A stretch of DNA of 14,194 nucleotides from Methanomicrobiales archaeon (GTDB lineage Archaea; Halobacteriota; Methanomicrobia; Methanomicrobiales; Methanospirillaceae), in assembly GCA_012520015.1 (NCBI GenBank), contig JAAYPD010000311.1:1-14194 (forward strand), in the 5' to 3' direction. The notes under the pieces are model-generated. The model had not been told where the DNA came from. It saw only the letters and a list, made by a program, of their open reading frames with translations, and did not search any database. Shown piece by piece: positions 7,476 to 14,044 of this stretch. Position 1 is the stretch's first letter. Each line of letters starts with the position of its first letter. The translations under genes were made by a program, and so were the position numbers.

Positions 7476-7854
7476 AAAGGGATGTTTTCGGGTGGTTCCT
7501 GGTGGTTTAATCTCTGAAAAAAGGGAAGAACCTGAAATATACTACCAATAATGGGACTATTTCACGATATTGGTATGGGGGAGAGTTTTCACCAGAAATA
7601 TCTCACCAATATGCTGATATTCTTGAGTTTTACGCTCTATTTCTAATAAAGCACCCTCATCTTTCATTAATTATAATTTTGAGATCGAACTTAGCTATAT
7701 TGTTTGAGATTATATAAAAATGGAAAGACCTGACGGATATGATTTACATGAAATGATCTCCATTATTTTCGTCTGTCCCGGCCCCTCGCAATGCATTGTA
7801 TTTTATGCAGAACAATGTGCCCAATTTATTGACCTTAACTCATCTAAGTATATT
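7476..7854. other. non-coding region between the helicase and the surface-protein gene
   Basis: This is about 380 bases of AT-rich DNA between divergent genes. It contains a tandem GGTGGTT repeat (7491-7497 and 7501-7507), a TATA-like element for the helicase on the minus strand (about 7535-7543), and three copies of an ACCAATA/TATTGGT motif (7544-7550, 7567-7574, 7605-7612). It also has a strong TTATATAAAAA box (7710-7720) and a weaker AATTTATT box (7823-7830), both pointing to the gene at 7855. The reading frame continues upstream from 7855 to an ATG at 7720, but that ATG coincides with the TATA box and the added 45 residues hide the signal peptide, so I treat this part as leader. A 31-codon frame (7551-7646) has no supporting signal. 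Confidence 0.45.
7823..7830 (+). promoter_or_regulatory. possible TATA box of the surface-protein gene
   Basis: AATTTATT is centred about 28 bases before the ATG at 7855, which would give a leaderless mRNA. A stronger box at 7710-7720 would instead give a leader of more than 100 bases. Confidence 0.35.
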
Positions 7855-8463
7855 ATGAGATCATCATCTTTCACTGGATTCATTACACTCGCGTTATTGT
7901 TAGTTATCTTCCTCCCGGTTCATGCAGAAATTATGGTGAATCCTGCATATCATGCCGGTGAAGAGATAATAATCAGCGGTAGTACAAATTTTAACACCGA
8001 TAACTCGGTCCTTGTTGAAGTGTGGCCTGCATCTTTTGGCCCGAAAGGTAAGTTCGAACCTTCGATGGAGGGGGGTGGTTCTGTCATAGTGCCGGTAATG
8101 AAGATGGAAGATTCCGGATTCCAGTGGAGTGCGGCTTTTAATCCAGCCGGCTGGGCACCGGATACTTACATGATAAGGGCAGAGATCATCGGTAAAGGGT
8201 ATATCGAGACTACAACTATCGAACTTGTCGGGAAAAAAGCAGACTATGTGCCAGAACCGACATTGGCCCAGGTTCATTCTGATATCAGTCACAACAAAAC
8301 AGAACCTGTAATTAGTCCTGTAGAAACTGAGAAGGCGCAGGTGGAGCAAACTTCAGAGCCAGTTCCTGTACCTACTCAAAAAAGTTGTCTTAATGGAATG
8401 ACAATTGCTGTATCACTCTTTCTTGTGATCATGTGCCTGGCTGTGTATCAGGCTCGTCGATAA
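7855..8463 (+). CDS. secreted surface protein with C-terminal membrane anchor
   Basis: The 202-residue product begins with a Sec signal peptide: basic start, hydrophobic core at about 7-21, probable cleavage after 'PVHA' at residue 24. Residues 25-126 form an extracellular beta-rich domain ('HAGEEIIISGSTNF', 'VLVEVWP', 'WAPDTYMIRAEIIG'). It resembles, from memory, a repeat domain of Methanomicrobiales surface and S-layer-type proteins that opens with an 'I.G.TNL' motif. Residues 132-176 are a Pro/Glu/Thr/Val-rich linker with one N-glycosylation sequon (Asn147-Lys-Thr). A single membrane helix follows (about 181-197) and the protein ends in ARR. This linker, helix, basic-end order recalls archaeosortase sorting signals, but there is no PGF motif; the position before the helix reads SCLNG. 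The ATG at 7855 was chosen because it begins the signal peptide. The 3' end overlaps the next gene by 35 bases. Confidence 0.75.
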   Translation: MRSSSFTGFITLALLLVIFLPVHAEIMVNPAYHAGEEIIISGSTNFNTDNSVLVEVWPASFGPKGKFEPSMEGGGSVIVPVMKMEDSGFQWSAAFNPAGWAPDTYMIRAEIIGKGYIETTTIELVGKKADYVPEPTLAQVHSDISHNKTEPVISPVETEKAQVEQTSEPVPVPTQKSCLNGMTIAVSLFLVIMCLAVYQARR

Positions 8464-8683
8464 ACTCCTGCAATTTCTCCCGGAAAAATTTTTCCACTTC
8501 TATCATTACCTCTTTTTTCCCACGCGCAGCAATCAGGTTCCTGACATCTCCATCCATGTTTGCAAATGAAAGCTGCTCTCCCCGCTCAACAAGTTCAACG
8601 TCAAAACTATTGATAATCTCGCGTATTATCGTTCGCGGAGTTCCTGGAGGAAAAACCAGGTCATAATATTGCTCCTCTTCCAT
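8429..8683 (-). CDS. small uncharacterised acidic protein downstream of marker 14
   Basis: Soluble, acidic protein of 84 residues beginning MEEEQYYDLVFPPGTPRTII, with a predicted alpha/beta pattern and a charged C-terminal helix ('VEKFFREKLQEFIDE'). It has no cysteines and no motif I recognise. It lies 59 bases downstream of the methanogenesis marker 14 gene on the same strand, so co-transcription is likely. The 3' end overlaps the surface-protein gene on the other strand by 35 bases, and the last few residues are probably unconstrained. Function unknown. Confidence 0.65.
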   Translation of the reverse strand: MEEEQYYDLVFPPGTPRTIIREIINSFDVELVERGEQLSFANMDGDVRNLIAARGKKEVMIEVEKFFREKLQEFIDEPDTQPGT

Positions 8684-8742
8684 GATTTAACTTTTAGATT
8701 ATTCATGGATGAGCATTTCCTTTTGATACAGAAAAAAGAGGT

Positions 8743-10251
8743 TTACCTGCCAATTGCTATCCGCCTTGACATGATACATTTACCTCCCCTGATTCCGCCG
8801 ATTGGCTTGTCAGGTTTTCCAAGTGAATTCATACACCGTCCCATAAGTGCAGCGCCACGGGCAAGCCCATCATCGACGAATACCACGTGGTCACCTGGAT
8901 TTTTAAAAATCTTCCTGTCGATAATTCCCTGGAGGATGTATTCAGGTTTTTTCCCTGATATTGCAGCCCTTCCGGTAAATCCGATGGAAGTTTCAGGAAA
9001 GATGAGATCATGCTTTTGTGCTACATCGATCATGCGCAGGGCCATCTTTGAACAGACTCTGTCGATAACCTCGTTAAGAACAGGCAAAGAATACTTTTCC
9101 AGGATCTCTTTTCCTATCTCCTCCAGTTTTACCAGGTTTGATCCATTTATCCCCGCGTCAACGCCGATTAACGTGACTCCTGACTCCATGGCCACCTCCG
9201 CATACACAGGCACCATTCCGTACCGTTTTCTGTCTTTTGGAACCTGTTCAATAGAGATATTTTCATGGCAGAGGTCTACATATGAGCGGACAACATCAGA
9301 TGTTCTTCTGGAACCGATCACACCTGAAAGCCGGCTTTTTTCCCCAAATACATCAAGAGCCGTTCCGGTCTTCTCATCAACAAGGCCTGTTCCCTTGACA
9401 ATCGCATCGGGTATTGCCCCGGCAAGGCCGCAAAAGTTACCGATCGTCTTTGCAAAAGGATCTGTTGACTTTGGATCGACCGGAGAAGTGATGCGGCCAT
9501 CAAGGGTGGTTCCAAAATCAATTGAGATGCAGGGATTTCTAAAATCGACCGGGGTCCACTTTGCACCTTCCTTGATTCCGGCCATTGCCAGCTCGCCTTC
9601 CATCTCGTTTGCGACCATCTCAACCCCCGTTGTCCCCTGGGGAGGGACAACACCGGCAACAGCGCCTGAAAAGTTTACTCTGTCTGCAAAAGAAAAAGGC
9701 TGTAACTTCTCAGCCTGATTCATTTTTGACATGGGCGGAGTCATCTTCTTTGGTGGAACCCCGGCAGCAAGGCAACCGTTTGCAAGCGCAATGACAAAAT
9801 CACCAACCTGGTCAGGTGAGTCCATGGCGGCGACGACCCCGGTGCTTCTTACAACAAAGTCGAGATCCTTTTTTATGTCCAGCTTTGCATCATGATGGCA
9901 CTTGATCAGCGTGTCACGCACAAGATCTGTGACTGATTCACGAGTCAGTTCAGTCCCGTCAAGAGTCTTGCCAAATATCTCTTCGCCTGGAGCGGGAGGT
10001 CTGACATCGCGGCTCATACTGACCGTTTTATTAATCACGTGGCACATTCCGGTCTCCAGGTTAACACCGGTCAGTATGCACTTAGTTGTGGTATTTCCCA
10101 TCTCAACCGACGCAACAATGAAGTATGGTTTTTCATCGTATTCCCGGTATTCCATACCCGGCCCGCGGATAATCAGAGGCGGGGGAGGACTTTCGACAAT
10201 GTGGGGTTTCAAAGAGGGTTTAAAAAGTTTGCCGAAGATTCCAGGATTCAT
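8743..10251 (-). CDS. methanogenesis marker protein 14
   Basis: The 502-residue protein matches the methanogenesis marker 14 family (TIGR03285-type), found in methane-forming archaea but with no proven reaction. It has features of an actin/Hsp70/sugar-kinase-like ATPase: a phosphate-1-like loop 'VEMGNTTTKCILTG' at 49-62, a second 'ISIDFGTTLDGRI' at 242-254, and a C-terminal 'VFVDDGLARGAALMGR' at 457-472 that resembles the adenosine-binding end of such folds. A distant relation to hydantoinase/oxoprolinase-type or chaperone-like activators is inferred from these motifs only. The protein is soluble. A CATATAT element on the minus strand about 29 bases before the ATG supports the start at 10251 and a leaderless mRNA. 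The first 40 residues are Pro-rich and probably variable. Confidence 0.88.
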   Translation of the reverse strand: MNPGIFGKLFKPSLKPHIVESPPPPLIIRGPGMEYREYDEKPYFIVASVEMGNTTTKCILTGVNLETGMCHVINKTVSMSRDVRPPAPGEEIFGKTLDGTELTRESVTDLVRDTLIKCHHDAKLDIKKDLDFVVRSTGVVAAMDSPDQVGDFVIALANGCLAAGVPPKKMTPPMSKMNQAEKLQPFSFADRVNFSGAVAGVVPPQGTTGVEMVANEMEGELAMAGIKEGAKWTPVDFRNPCISIDFGTTLDGRITSPVDPKSTDPFAKTIGNFCGLAGAIPDAIVKGTGLVDEKTGTALDVFGEKSRLSGVIGSRRTSDVVRSYVDLCHENISIEQVPKDRKRYGMVPVYAEVAMESGVTLIGVDAGINGSNLVKLEEIGKEILEKYSLPVLNEVIDRVCSKMALRMIDVAQKHDLIFPETSIGFTGRAAISGKKPEYILQGIIDRKIFKNPGDHVVFVDDGLARGAALMGRCMNSLGKPDKPIGGIRGGKCIMSRRIAIGR

Positions 10252-10275
10252 GAAAACCTGTGAATCCGGGTGTAC

Positions 10276-10286
10276 GATATATGTTT
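10276..10286 (-). promoter_or_regulatory. TATA box of the marker 14 gene
   Basis: Read on the minus strand as AAACATATATC, centred about 29 bases upstream of the ATG at 10251, the distance expected for a leaderless archaeal transcript. Confidence 0.5.
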
Positions 10287-10318
10287 CGATTTGAATGTCA
10301 GGGACATGGGGATAAATC

Positions 10319-10327
10319 TATAAATGC
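10319..10327 (+). promoter_or_regulatory. TATA box of the small cysteine-rich gene
   Basis: CTATAAATG centred about 29 bases before the ATG at 10352 suggests a leaderless mRNA. It lies some 40 bases from the marker 14 TATA box on the other strand, so the two divergent genes share a short promoter region. Confidence 0.55.
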
Positions 10328-10351
10328 TACCTGGCTCAGAACATATCCAGC

Positions 10352-10570
10352 ATGGCAGATCCACATTTTTGTCAAAACTGTCAGTTCTGTGTTCCCATAT
10401 TAGGAAAGAACAAAGAAGTGATAAGGTTGGAATGTTGGAAGCACCCCCCTGTTCCTGTGTATGCGGGTTCAGATAATGAAGGAAAATACAAGATAATCCA
10501 TCTCAGGCCAAAAGTTGAACCTGCCTGGAAATGCGCAGAGTGGAAAGAAAAAATGATGGGGTTCTGGTAA
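10352..10570 (+). CDS. small cysteine-rich metal-binding protein
   Basis: The 72-residue protein begins with a C7-x2-C10-x2-C13 cluster ('FCQNCQFCVP'), followed by a fourth cysteine at 28 ('LECWKHP') and a fifth at 61 ('WKCAEW'). The pattern suggests a zinc-ribbon-like site or a small Fe-S protein, but I cannot name the family. Aromatic residues beside the last two cysteines (Trp29, Trp59, Trp64) look conserved in type. It has no signal peptide or membrane segment. It is divergent from marker 14 and followed by a hairpin terminator, so it is transcribed alone. The start is supported by the TATA box about 29 bases upstream. Confidence 0.7.
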   Translation: MADPHFCQNCQFCVPILGKNKEVIRLECWKHPPVPVYAGSDNEGKYKIIHLRPKVEPAWKCAEWKEKMMGFW

Positions 10571-10593
10571 AAAGCCCGATTGGGTACTTTTTT
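10569..10593 (+). terminator. hairpin and T-run after the cysteine-rich gene
   Basis: AAAAAG-CCC pairs with GGG-(TA)-CTTTTT around a GATT loop and ends in six Ts. It begins at the stop codon and ends transcription of the small gene before fprA. Confidence 0.6.
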
Positions 10594-10675
10594 ACCTGTG
10601 CCCGAGGCGGGAACGCAGGCATGTTCCCCGGTTTTTAATTACATCCGCATTAACTGCCCGGCTGCACAAAAATAT

Positions 10676-10702
10676 TTTATAAATTTAATTCCCTGTTCAG
10701 GG
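10676..10702 (+). promoter_or_regulatory. fprA promoter with CCCTG/CAGGG palindrome
   Basis: A strong TTTTATAAATTTA TATA region (about 10676-10688) is followed at once by CCCTGTTCAGGG (10691-10702), an inverted repeat with 5-base arms and a 2-base spacer. The palindrome would lie between the TATA box and a transcription start near 10706, where a bound repressor would block RNA polymerase. The regulator is unknown. The mRNA leader would be about 58 bases. Confidence 0.45.
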
Positions 10703-10752
10703 ATAGCAGGCTTTTTATCTACTAAACTATGCATATAATAAAAATGAGCAAC

Positions 10753-10758
10753 GAGGTG
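10753..10758 (+). promoter_or_regulatory. ribosome binding site of fprA
   Basis: GAGGTG lies five bases before the ATG at 10764. It overlaps the in-frame GTG at 10758, which rules out that GTG as the start. Confidence 0.75.
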
Positions 10759-10763
10759 TGAAC

Positions 10764-11960
10764 ATGGTAGTCAGAAAAGTTACTGAAAAGGTGTTCTCAA
10801 TCGGCACAATCGACTGGGACAGAAGGCTTTTTGATGATCTCATCCCTTTACCAGACGGGACGACATATAACTCATTTCTTATCAGGGGCAATGAAAAAAC
10901 CGCCCTTATCGATACTGTTGATCCCACACAGGAGGAAGAGTTTGTAACAAATATCGTCCGTGCTGGTTGCGACAGGATAGATGCGATTGTTGTAAATCAT
11001 GCTGAACAGGATCACTCAGGTTCCCTTCCTGTGCTGCTTGAACTCTTCCCCAGCGCACAAGTATACTGTACAGAAAAGTGCAAAGATCTTTTGGCCCACC
11101 TCCTAAACGTGCCTGCAGAGAGGGTAGTGGTTGTAAAAACAGGGGACAAACTTGATCTTGGAGGAATCTCGCTGGAGTTTGCCGAGTACCCATGGGTTCA
11201 CTGGCCGGAGACCATGATGACCTACTGTCCGGAAGAGAAGATTCTTTTCTCATGCGACCTGTTTGGATCGCATTTTGCAACCTCTTCATTGTTCATGGAC
11301 GAGCCGTGCAGGGTGGAGATATCGGCAAAACGCTATTACGCCGAGATCATGATGCCTTTTAGGAAAAGCATCACTAAGTACATTGAGTCTGTTGAACAAA
11401 TGGACATCTCAATTATTGCACCAAGCCACGGGCCCCTTCAGAATAATCCAGAATGGATACTTGAGAGATATAAGGACTGGACCAGTGATAATACCAGGAA
11501 CAAGGTGCTTATCCCCTATGTATCCATGCATGGCAGCACAAAAAGAATGGTCCTGATGCTGACAGAGTTGTTGATGGAACGAGACATCGACGTGAAACCT
11601 TTCAATCTCACTGGTGCAGACACCGGTCTTCTTGCAATGGAACTGGTCGATGCTGCAACAGTCATACTGGCAACTCCCACTGTCCTCTTTGGCCCGCACC
11701 CGACGATGGTAAGTGCGGCATACCTTGCTAACCTTGTAAAGCCAAAGACCAGGTACGCATCGGTTATTGGATCATATGGATGGGGAGGAAAGACGATCGA
11801 TGTGATAACGTCGATGATTCCACATATCAAGGCAGAGATAATCCCACCGGTATATATCACCGGAGTGCCTGATGAAAAGACAAGGGAAGAACTGAAGAAG
11901 ATGGCAGATACAATTGCCGAAAAGCATTCTTCAGATCCGGTTGTGATTAAGGAGAACTGA
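10764..11960 (+). CDS. fprA: FprA flavodiiron protein, F420H2 oxidase type
   Basis: Cytoplasmic flavodiiron enzyme which, in methanogens, reduces O2 to water with electrons from reduced coenzyme F420, protecting oxygen-sensitive enzymes. The 398-residue product has an N-terminal metallo-beta-lactamase-like diiron domain (about 1-245) with all ligands visible: H79-x-E81-x-D83-H84 ('NHAEQDHSG'), H147 ('WVHWPE'), D165 ('FSCDLFGSH') and H222 ('PSHGP'). A C-terminal flavodoxin domain (about 248-395) binds FMN: 'SMHGSTKRM' phosphate loop, 'ATPTVLFGPHP' and 'SYGWGGKT'. There is no extra rubredoxin or NADH-reductase domain, so it is class A. The ATG at 10764 is set by GAGGTG five bases upstream. The next gene, prk, starts 33 bases after the stop codon. 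The electron donor F420H2 is inferred from the methanogen context. Confidence 0.92.
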   Translation: MVVRKVTEKVFSIGTIDWDRRLFDDLIPLPDGTTYNSFLIRGNEKTALIDTVDPTQEEEFVTNIVRAGCDRIDAIVVNHAEQDHSGSLPVLLELFPSAQVYCTEKCKDLLAHLLNVPAERVVVVKTGDKLDLGGISLEFAEYPWVHWPETMMTYCPEEKILFSCDLFGSHFATSSLFMDEPCRVEISAKRYYAEIMMPFRKSITKYIESVEQMDISIIAPSHGPLQNNPEWILERYKDWTSDNTRNKVLIPYVSMHGSTKRMVLMLTELLMERDIDVKPFNLTGADTGLLAMELVDAATVILATPTVLFGPHPTMVSAAYLANLVKPKTRYASVIGSYGWGGKTIDVITSMIPHIKAEIIPPVYITGVPDEKTREELKKMADTIAEKHSSDPVVIKEN

Positions 11961-11993
11961 CCTGATAATTGAGACCAGATTATTACAGGATTT

Positions 11994-12965
11994 ATGAAAA
12001 AACAGGAAAACTTCCAGGAAGTTATTCGTCAATCCTCTCTTATTTTTCTCATCGGAGTTGCAGGAGATTCAGGTTCTGGAAAATCTACCTTCACAAAAGC
12101 AATATCAGACATATTTGGCGATGAACTGGTGACAACTATCGCTGTAGATGACTATCACATCTATGACAGAAAGACTCGTTCAGAGATGGGGATCACTCCA
12201 CTTGCGCATTCTGCAAATAACCTGAAACTGCTTGAAGAGAACCTTAAGGATTTAAAAGCTGGGAATGCGGTATTAAAGCCTGTGTATCTGCATGATCATG
12301 GGACCTTTGGCGAACCTGAGCTCCTTTCACCGAAAAAATTTATCATCGTCGAAGGGCTGCATCCTTATGCAACAGACACTCTTCGTAAACTTTACGACTA
12401 CACTATCTTCGTAGACCCTGAAAGGGATGTAAAATATGACTGGAAGATCCGAAGGGATATGAAAAAACGCAACTATGATAAAAATGAGGTGCTTGACGAG
12501 ATAATCAGGAGGGAACCAGACTATATTCAATACGTTCTCCCGCAAAGAGCCAGGGCAGATTCGGTTATCCAGATAAATTATTCTTCATATGGGAAAGAAG
12601 AAGGAGAAAAAAGGAACGTGTACCGGGTTATGCTCTCGATGCCTGAGCAGGAATACTGTTTTGAAGACATTGAACTGAATATCGATCTATGTGATCTGTT
12701 TAAAAAATCTTCTCATGACTTCTCACTGGCCTGCACCTCACATTCCCCTGACTCACGAAAGATGCGTGCACTGGTAGTAGACGGCGAGCTTATGCCTGAC
12801 ACTATTCACAAAATTGAAAGACAGATAGAATACCAGACTGGTGTAGCTCCAATAAATATTTTCAGGAACCAGGAGCATATCACTGGGACGGACCTGGTCA
12901 GGCTTGTTCTCTCATGGCAGATAATTAATGGAAGGATAGCTCTTTCCAACCCTTCTTACCGATGA
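11994..12965 (+). CDS. prk: phosphoribulokinase, archaeal type
   Basis: Converts ribulose 5-phosphate and ATP to ribulose 1,5-bisphosphate, the RuBisCO substrate. In Methanospirillum hungatei a PRK of this kind was shown to work in the reductive hexulose-phosphate pathway, a Calvin-like route in methanogens. The 323-residue protein has a P-loop GDSGSGKST (24-32), the 'VDDYH' motif (51-55), a 'PVYLHDHGTFGEPE' segment (96-109) for substrate binding, a Walker B-like 'IIVEGLHPY' (117-125) and the conserved basic 'IRRDMKKRN' region. These mark it as PRK rather than uridine kinase. No key residue appears lost. It lies 33 bases after fprA and 40 bases before the nifH-like gene, so the three are probably co-transcribed. 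No RuBisCO gene is in the window. The ribosome site is weak. Confidence 0.9.
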   Translation: MKKQENFQEVIRQSSLIFLIGVAGDSGSGKSTFTKAISDIFGDELVTTIAVDDYHIYDRKTRSEMGITPLAHSANNLKLLEENLKDLKAGNAVLKPVYLHDHGTFGEPELLSPKKFIIVEGLHPYATDTLRKLYDYTIFVDPERDVKYDWKIRRDMKKRNYDKNEVLDEIIRREPDYIQYVLPQRARADSVIQINYSSYGKEEGEKRNVYRVMLSMPEQEYCFEDIELNIDLCDLFKKSSHDFSLACTSHSPDSRKMRALVVDGELMPDTIHKIERQIEYQTGVAPINIFRNQEHITGTDLVRLVLSWQIINGRIALSNPSYR

Positions 12966-13005
12966 ACCGGTTACCTCAAATATTCAGGATCATCATTGAA
13001 TAAGG

Positions 13006-13848
13006 ATGAAGCAGATTGCTCTCTATGGTAAGGGAGGTATCGGTAAGTCAACCACATCGGCAAACCTTTCGGCTGCCCTCGTTAACCGCGGCCTTTCTGT
13101 CATGCAGATAGGGTGTGATCCAAAGCGTGACAGCACCAGAATGCTTATGAAAGGTGAACTGATACCAACGGTTCTGGATCAGATTCGTGCAAGGGGAGAG
13201 GAGAATCTTTCAATAAATGACGTGGTCTTTACAGGATACAAAGGAGTTCGTTGCGTAGAGGCGGGCGGCCCTGAACCAGGGGTGGGATGTGCAGGACGGG
13301 GGATCATCGCTACATTTCAGCTGCTTGAAAAGTTATCGGCATTTGATGAGGATGTCATCGTTTATGATGTTCTTGGTGATGTTGTATGTGGCGGGTTTGC
13401 CATGCCCATGAGAAAAGGGTATGCACAGGAGATCTATCTTGTTACATCAGGAGAACTGATGTCACTTTATGCGGCCAATAACATCTGCAAAGCAATCGTC
13501 CGGATATCGCAGAATGTAAGGCAGGTATGCAGGCTTGGAGGTGTTATCTGCAATAGCAGAAACCTGCCTGACGAAGAAAACCTTGTATCGGCATTTGCAT
13601 CTGGAATAGGATCAAAGATCATTGCAAATATTCCAAGGAGCGATCTTGTCCAGCATGCCGAGCTGCATAACCAGACGGTGATAGAATATGCTCCAAACTC
13701 ATCTCTTTCAGCAATTTATCACTCTCTTGCTGATGCAATTATGTCAAATACTGATTTTGTAATTCCAGAACCTCTTGAGATGGAGGAGCTGGAAAAACTT
13801 GCAAGATCATACCTGCCAAAGATCGATCCACAAGCAGGTTTTCAATAA
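13006..13848 (+). CDS. NifH/CfbC-family [4Fe-4S] ATPase (candidate CfbC)
   Basis: MinD/NifH-fold ATPase of 280 residues that should form a dimer with one [4Fe-4S] cluster and pass electrons to a partner upon ATP hydrolysis. The P-loop is KGGIGKST (9-16). Switch residues in 'GCDPKRDSTR' and 'YDVLGDVVCGG' are kept. The cluster ligands are Cys95 ('GVGCAGRG') and Cys128 ('VVCGGFAMP'), and Arg98 corresponds to the ADP-ribosylation site of NifH. The segment 'IPTVLDQIRARG' after 'MLMKGE' resembles the CfbC/BchL side of the family, while 'CDPK.DSTR' and 'PEPGVGCAGRG' are NifH-like. No nifD, nifK or cfbD homologue is beside it. CfbC serves the reductive cyclisation step of coenzyme F430 synthesis; this role here is one option, and a separate NifH-like paralogue is another. 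The gene follows prk by 40 bases. Confidence 0.85.
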   Translation: MKQIALYGKGGIGKSTTSANLSAALVNRGLSVMQIGCDPKRDSTRMLMKGELIPTVLDQIRARGEENLSINDVVFTGYKGVRCVEAGGPEPGVGCAGRGIIATFQLLEKLSAFDEDVIVYDVLGDVVCGGFAMPMRKGYAQEIYLVTSGELMSLYAANNICKAIVRISQNVRQVCRLGGVICNSRNLPDEENLVSAFASGIGSKIIANIPRSDLVQHAELHNQTVIEYAPNSSLSAIYHSLADAIMSNTDFVIPEPLEMEELEKLARSYLPKIDPQAGFQ

Positions 13849-13908
13849 AGAACTCTGGTAAAAATTCCTCATTTCCGAAAGTGAACAGAAAAAATATCAT
13901 CTCAAATT

Positions 13909-13950
13909 TACAATTATTTTTGAAATTGTTAAGTAATTAGTTTTTTATTT
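13909..13950 (+). terminator. probable terminator after the nifH-like gene
   Basis: A short AT-rich inverted repeat, CAATT...AATTG (about 13911-13928), is followed by a T-rich run (13941-13950). It marks the likely end of the fprA-prk-nifH-like transcript, about 60-100 bases after the last stop codon. Confidence 0.4.
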
Positions 13951-13978
13951 TATAAATTCAATATATCAATTTTCACTT

Positions 13979-14039
13979 TCACCCTGCTTTTTAAAGTTTT
14001 AAATAGGGTACTGCTGACCCTTAATTATAAACAGGGTGA
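13979..14039 (+). promoter_or_regulatory. promoter with nested inverted repeats before the last gene
   Basis: TCACCCTG (13979-13986) is an exact inverted match of CAGGGTGA (14032-14039). Between them lie a TATA-like TTTTAAATA (about 13997-14005) and an inner inverted repeat AGGGT (14005-14009) / ACCCT (14017-14021). The inner repeat lies between the TATA box and the expected start of transcription near 14027, an operator-like position. The outer right arm contains the ribosome site GGGTGA, five bases before the ATG at 14045. Confidence 0.45.
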
Positions 14040-14044
14040 CAATA

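Noticed and set aside
7551..7646. A 31-codon frame with a hydrophobic C-terminus in the gap before the surface-protein gene
   Set aside because: No ribosome site or correctly spaced TATA box was seen, and the length is within chance expectation.
7720..7854. N-terminal extension of the surface protein from the ATG at 7720
   Set aside because: That ATG lies at the edge of a strong TATA box, and the extra 45 residues would place the signal peptide internally.
8669..9718. A 349-codon open frame on the plus strand
   Set aside because: It lies antisense to the marker 14 gene, whose product matches its family along the whole length. The antisense translation is Ser/Pro/Thr-rich without any domain, as expected of a shadow frame.
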